NCBI RefSeq assembly: GCF_000003815.2
Contig: NC_049983.1
Span: 6,613,390-6,677,389 of the forward strand
Length of the DNA stretch: 64,000 bases
Direction: 5' to 3'
DNA from: Branchiostoma floridae
Taxonomy: Eukaryota > Chordata > Leptocardii > Amphioxiformes > Branchiostomatidae
The notes under the pieces are model-generated. The model saw nothing but the letters and a program-made list of their open reading frames with translations, ran no database searches and was not told the origin of the DNA. This document shows, piece by piece, positions 60,672 to 64,000 of the stretch. A program made the position numbers and the translations under genes. Numbering within the stretch: the first letter of the stretch is position 1; each line of letters begins with the position of its first letter.

Positions 60672-60845
60672 CAGTGGAAGCCGCTTAATTGCACACCCAA
60701 TTTGCCAGAGAATTCCGTGCAATTATCCGGTGTGTGCGATAATGCGGAGTTGGTCATTTGGACCGCATCACCACGGGATTTAGGGATTCCGTGCAGTTGA
60801 CCGAAGTGTGCGTTTATCCGACGTGCAATTACCTGGCTTCCACTG
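60672..60845. mobile_element. pogo/Tigger-like MITE with TA target duplication
   Basis: CAGTGGAAGCCGCTTAATTG at the left and (inverse) CAGTGGAAGCCAGGTAATTG at the right, flanked by TA. CAGTGG-type ends with TA are typical of pogo/Tigger elements. Confidence 0.8.
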
Positions 60846-61153
60846 TACATGTAAATTAAGGGTGGGGGTGGGGGTGGGGGGTATGTATATTGACCATTAG
60901 CTATCTCAAATCATTATCTTTGATTCATCTATGAGTTAGAGAGGCCTGATGAAAAGGGATGGCTTAGCTGGAGCAGGATTAGATAAGGATTACATGTAGG
61001 TGTAGATTAGCGCTAATCTGAGCCATCTGTTGTTATTGTTGGGGTGTCAATAGGGGAGGGGCAGTGTGGGCAACATTGACACCTCTTCAATCACACTGGC
61101 TAAACTGTTTATGTGAAGCCATAAATTTGCTTTGTATTGGGTTTGGTGAATTA

Positions 61154-61354
61154 CTGTAAAAGGCAAAATGTGCACGGGGTAATTTTGGGGTCGGGAGAAA
61201 CAGGAGTTTATACGGTGGTTTTATATTCGCAGTATAATATGGGCAGAAGAAGGAAAAAAACATTTGTTTGCAGCATTTTTTTAGTTGGCAACGAAGCGGT
61301 CACGACACAAACTGCAAACATAAAACCTGAGTGCAAACATTTTCCCTTTTACAG
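61154..61354. mobile_element. TA-flanked MITE (CTGTAAAAGG ends)
   Basis: CTGTAAAAGGCAAAATGTGC at the left and (inverse) CTGTAAAAGGGAAAATGTTT at the right, flanked by TA at 61152-61153 and 61355-61356. Confidence 0.8.
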
Positions 61355-63089
61355 TACTTGAAACCACTATCAACTGCACCATATAATGTTCGTAGTACCT
61401 TATCAAAAACAGAGTATGCACTATTTCATTGTGGCATGTCTTTTTGAGCCAGTAAGTAGCCTAAAAAGATCTGTCCCTTAAGTTTTATTTCTGAAAATGG
61501 TTTAATAGAAATTTGAAAGGTTGTTATGGTAAACATACTGTACCACAAAATCGGTTGCCCTGAAATGATGTTTTCCTTGCTCTTGTTATTTGAGATTTAG
61601 GTCAACAACTTCCATCTGAAGTGATTTGTATTTGCCCAGGTGTTACACCTGTCTGGACAAAGGAAATGTTTTCATATTTCTTCTTTCTGTTTTTAGATCA
61701 TACCCTGGTAACTTAACCTGTGCATTTGGGATTTGTATCCAAGAATGTACTAGTGACATTGGTTGTATTGAATAGGGCAAAGTTTTAGGTACAAGGCTTG
61801 CAGTACCATTGTTGATTACTAGAGGTCCTTATTGCACAAACGTTGGATTTGCTACTTCTTCCTTCATGGTAGATTAGGGATACCATAAACTGGAGGCCAC
61901 AGTGATTAAAAACCAATGAACCATCATATGAAAGTATCTTCCAAATATTGGATGTAATATAGCTGTATTTGCACAATGGTTTGTCATATTTTTATTTAGG
62001 TTTCCCAAACCAATGGATACATTTCAAACAAAATTCATGTTTCAAGTTGCTAGTTTCCTGCAACTCAAGATAGAGACAGACATTCAGATGTTGACTTTTC
62101 AAAGGTTATTTCTGAACGAAAGCGTATTGATTTCAAGCAACTTGTTTCATGCCACCTTAGATAGGGACAGCATGTTCTACTTACCTTGTTTTTGTACATT
62201 AGAGTAAGGTTGATACACCAGACTCTCCCATCTTATAGGGACATGACAAAGTCTGCTGTGTTTACTTGAGAAATCCTCCATCAATGAAAAGCTTACTTCA
62301 GCACTTACATGTGATTTAGACCAGACTGCTTTGACTACATGGCTCATGGACTTTAAAGAACTCTTTCAGAAACTGCCTAGCAAATTTAGTTTTAACATAC
62401 ACTAATATATATAATGATAGTTTATTAGCCTCAATCTTTAGATAATTATTGTTGTATATTGAGCCATAAACTTGATGGTGATGGATTGAATAAATATTTT
62501 TCAGTCATTTACAATTTGCAATGATCTTAAAGTTTATAACTCAATGAGCACTTTGACCTTAGTCTGTATCTTACTGTATCTTAAAAATATTCTTATTGAT
62601 TATTAATTAAATTTATCACCATTCATTATGATGGAGACTGCATGTAATGTTTATTCTTTTCCACTATCAGTACTATTCTTTAGAGAAATTGCTTCATTGC
62701 CTTATTTACTGTGTTTGGATGTAGTGATACTATATTACCGGTGACTGTTATGTATTGTTGGCCATAAACTTAATTTGGTGATAAACCACAGTATTACAAA
62801 TGCATTTATTACTATTGCTGTCATTGCAAATCCACTTGTGTTCATTGTGGGCAGTATACTTTCATTCCTTCAGTAGAACTGTGTTTCTATGTCTGCATGT
62901 CAGCAGTTGTTTTCACATTTGCCCAGCTCAGGGAGCCCCTGTCAGACCTACTTCCTCCAGTTTGTACTCTGCAGTGCAGGAGTGTAAACTTCAAACTTAG
63001 GCGCATTACAATGGTGCCTTTGTACACTACAGTGTATACATTGTATGTGAGAGGGTCTCATGTTTTGTGTCATTACACCCTATTTACTT

Positions 63090-63815
63090 TCCATTGGTCG
63101 CCGGTAGGACTATGATCCTGGTTGCCACGGCAACCAAACCCTTGAGCCGCCCTTCAAAAGGGGTCTTCTCCCGGTTCTCGTCCCATGGCCTGGGAATCCT
63201 GAATGGTTTCTCAGAGAGCGGCCTGTCCGCACCTCAAGCCTTCACCGCACTCATTGGTTGAGGGTATGTCATCCAAGCCGCAGCTCTCAGACTTGCAGGG
63301 GACCATGCATGGCTGCAGTTAAAAAATACAAGGCACTGACCACACGCCTACCCTCTCCACCCGACCAAACAAGGTGCAGTTTGTTAGAGCAGACCACGGG
63401 ACCTTTGTTGGTTCAACAACCTGGCGTGGTGTGTGCTTTGTGTTGGCTGAAACCGGGGCCGTCTTCCTTTAGCTAGCACTGAAGACATTTCTCCATTGGT
63501 AATTGGGCCTCACTTGTTATAGCCCCAAAGCCCCAAGCCAGCAAGTGGTTCCCACTGTTTATTTGTGTTTCACGGAGAGCAAAAAGTCAGAACCAGGGAG
63601 CAAAACCTTGTATAAACACTTTGCTCAGCGGACATAAACACCATCCCCTTCCCCTAGCTTTGCATGTATTTCTAAACCCCGGAAAGACTGAATAACAAGT
63701 TTTGAAGAGTCGTTTGGGAAGTTGGACTGTCGGGTACGGACGCACACAGGGAGGTTCGTTCATGCGGCGCTGACGATGCACGGCCGCAGCGCCTTCCAAC
63801 CATGGAGGGGCCACG
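63090..63815 (+). promoter_or_regulatory. GC-rich, promoter-like patch, possible alternative first exon
   Basis: Contains a perfect RFX X-box palindrome GTTGCCACGGCAAC (63121-63134), inverted CCAAT boxes (ATTGG near 63093, 63254, 63493) and, at 63802, AACCATGGAGGGGCCACG|GTAAGT, a start codon followed within 14 nt by a strong donor. It could be an alternative 5' exon of VGLL4. Its phase differs from the METPLDV exon, so a coding role with the same acceptor is unlikely. Confidence 0.35.
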
Positions 63816-64000
63816 GTAAGTTCACTGGTTTCTGTTGCACGACAGGCTGTATTTGTCGTGATTCTGCGTGTGAATTGTGGTAATGGTGGTTTAGTGACCC
63901 AGACAGACTCCATTGTGGGAAGGGAGCCCCCCTTGGTGGAGGTACAGAAATCACTTGGCTGGGTTTGTCCTTGACGGAGTGCCCTATGTCCTGGTAAACC

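Larger units (their letters stand above)
48169..64000. other. VGLL4 intron 1 (inferred), extending past the right edge
   Basis: No TDU motif or other VGLL4-like exon is seen on the plus strand, so the next exon is probably beyond 64000. Content: LINE-like relics (49236, 52229), tandem repeats (51016, 57861), five MITEs and a GC-rich patch at 63.1-63.8 kb. The rest is AT-rich with no recognised genes on either strand. Confidence 0.55.

Noticed and set aside
63802-63815. ATGGAGGGGCCACG as a coding VGLL4 exon
   Set aside because: It ends in phase 2 while the METPLDV exon ends in phase 1, so both cannot feed the same acceptor in frame.

Overview
The window looks like chordate nuclear DNA, most likely from an amphioxus (Branchiostoma). 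The evidence is: genes split by GT-AG introns; coding exons close to vertebrate HCFC1, TMEM187, SLC26, SNX25 and VGLL4; and short introns packed with small inverted-repeat transposons, SINEs and LINE fragments. There are four assembly gaps, each exactly 100 N (13659, 16712, 29399, 53145). The species is inferred from this character, not proven.

Layout. (1) 3180-19115, minus: the 5' part of HCFC1. Five coding exons give the first half of the kelch propeller (254 codons), and the gene continues off the left edge. Its 13.5-kb first intron holds a TA-flanked 1.4-kb element, several MITEs and a 7.3-kb CACTA/EnSpm-like element with LINE fragments nested inside it. (2) 20301-21113, plus: TMEM187, one coding exon of 270 codons, head to head with HCFC1 and about 1.2 kb away. 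Human Xq28 has the same arrangement. (3) 22703-35768, minus: a complete SLC26 anion transporter. Sixteen coding exons splice in frame to 758 residues; the protein is closest to the SLC26A5/A6 clade. (4) 37770-42808, plus: a complete SNX25 of 839 residues that lacks the usual RGS domain. The 3' part of its last exon is duplicated downstream. (5) 47.7-48.17 kb, plus: promoter, 5'UTR exon and first coding exon of VGLL4. The remaining 15.8 kb is its first intron, with no further exon that I can recognise.

How the genes relate. HCFC1 (nuclear chromatin co-factor) and TMEM187 share a divergent promoter with a Staf/ZNF143-type site and YY1-type sites. SLC26 and SNX25 form a second divergent pair, about 2 kb apart. 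VGLL4 is a TEAD co-factor, and a perfect TEAD motif lies in its own putative promoter. I see no common pathway linking the five genes. The clearest shared signal is positional (HCFC1-TMEM187).

Most of the remaining sequence is repeats. Noteworthy are a LINE fragment inserted in an SLC26 exon with a ~78-bp target duplication that left the exon intact, and SINEs with different heads (tRNA-like and 5S-rRNA-like) that share one 3' tail. No CRISPR array, rRNA operon, intact tRNA gene or prokaryote-type operon was seen. All exon edges were worked out by eye from splice signals and reading phase.
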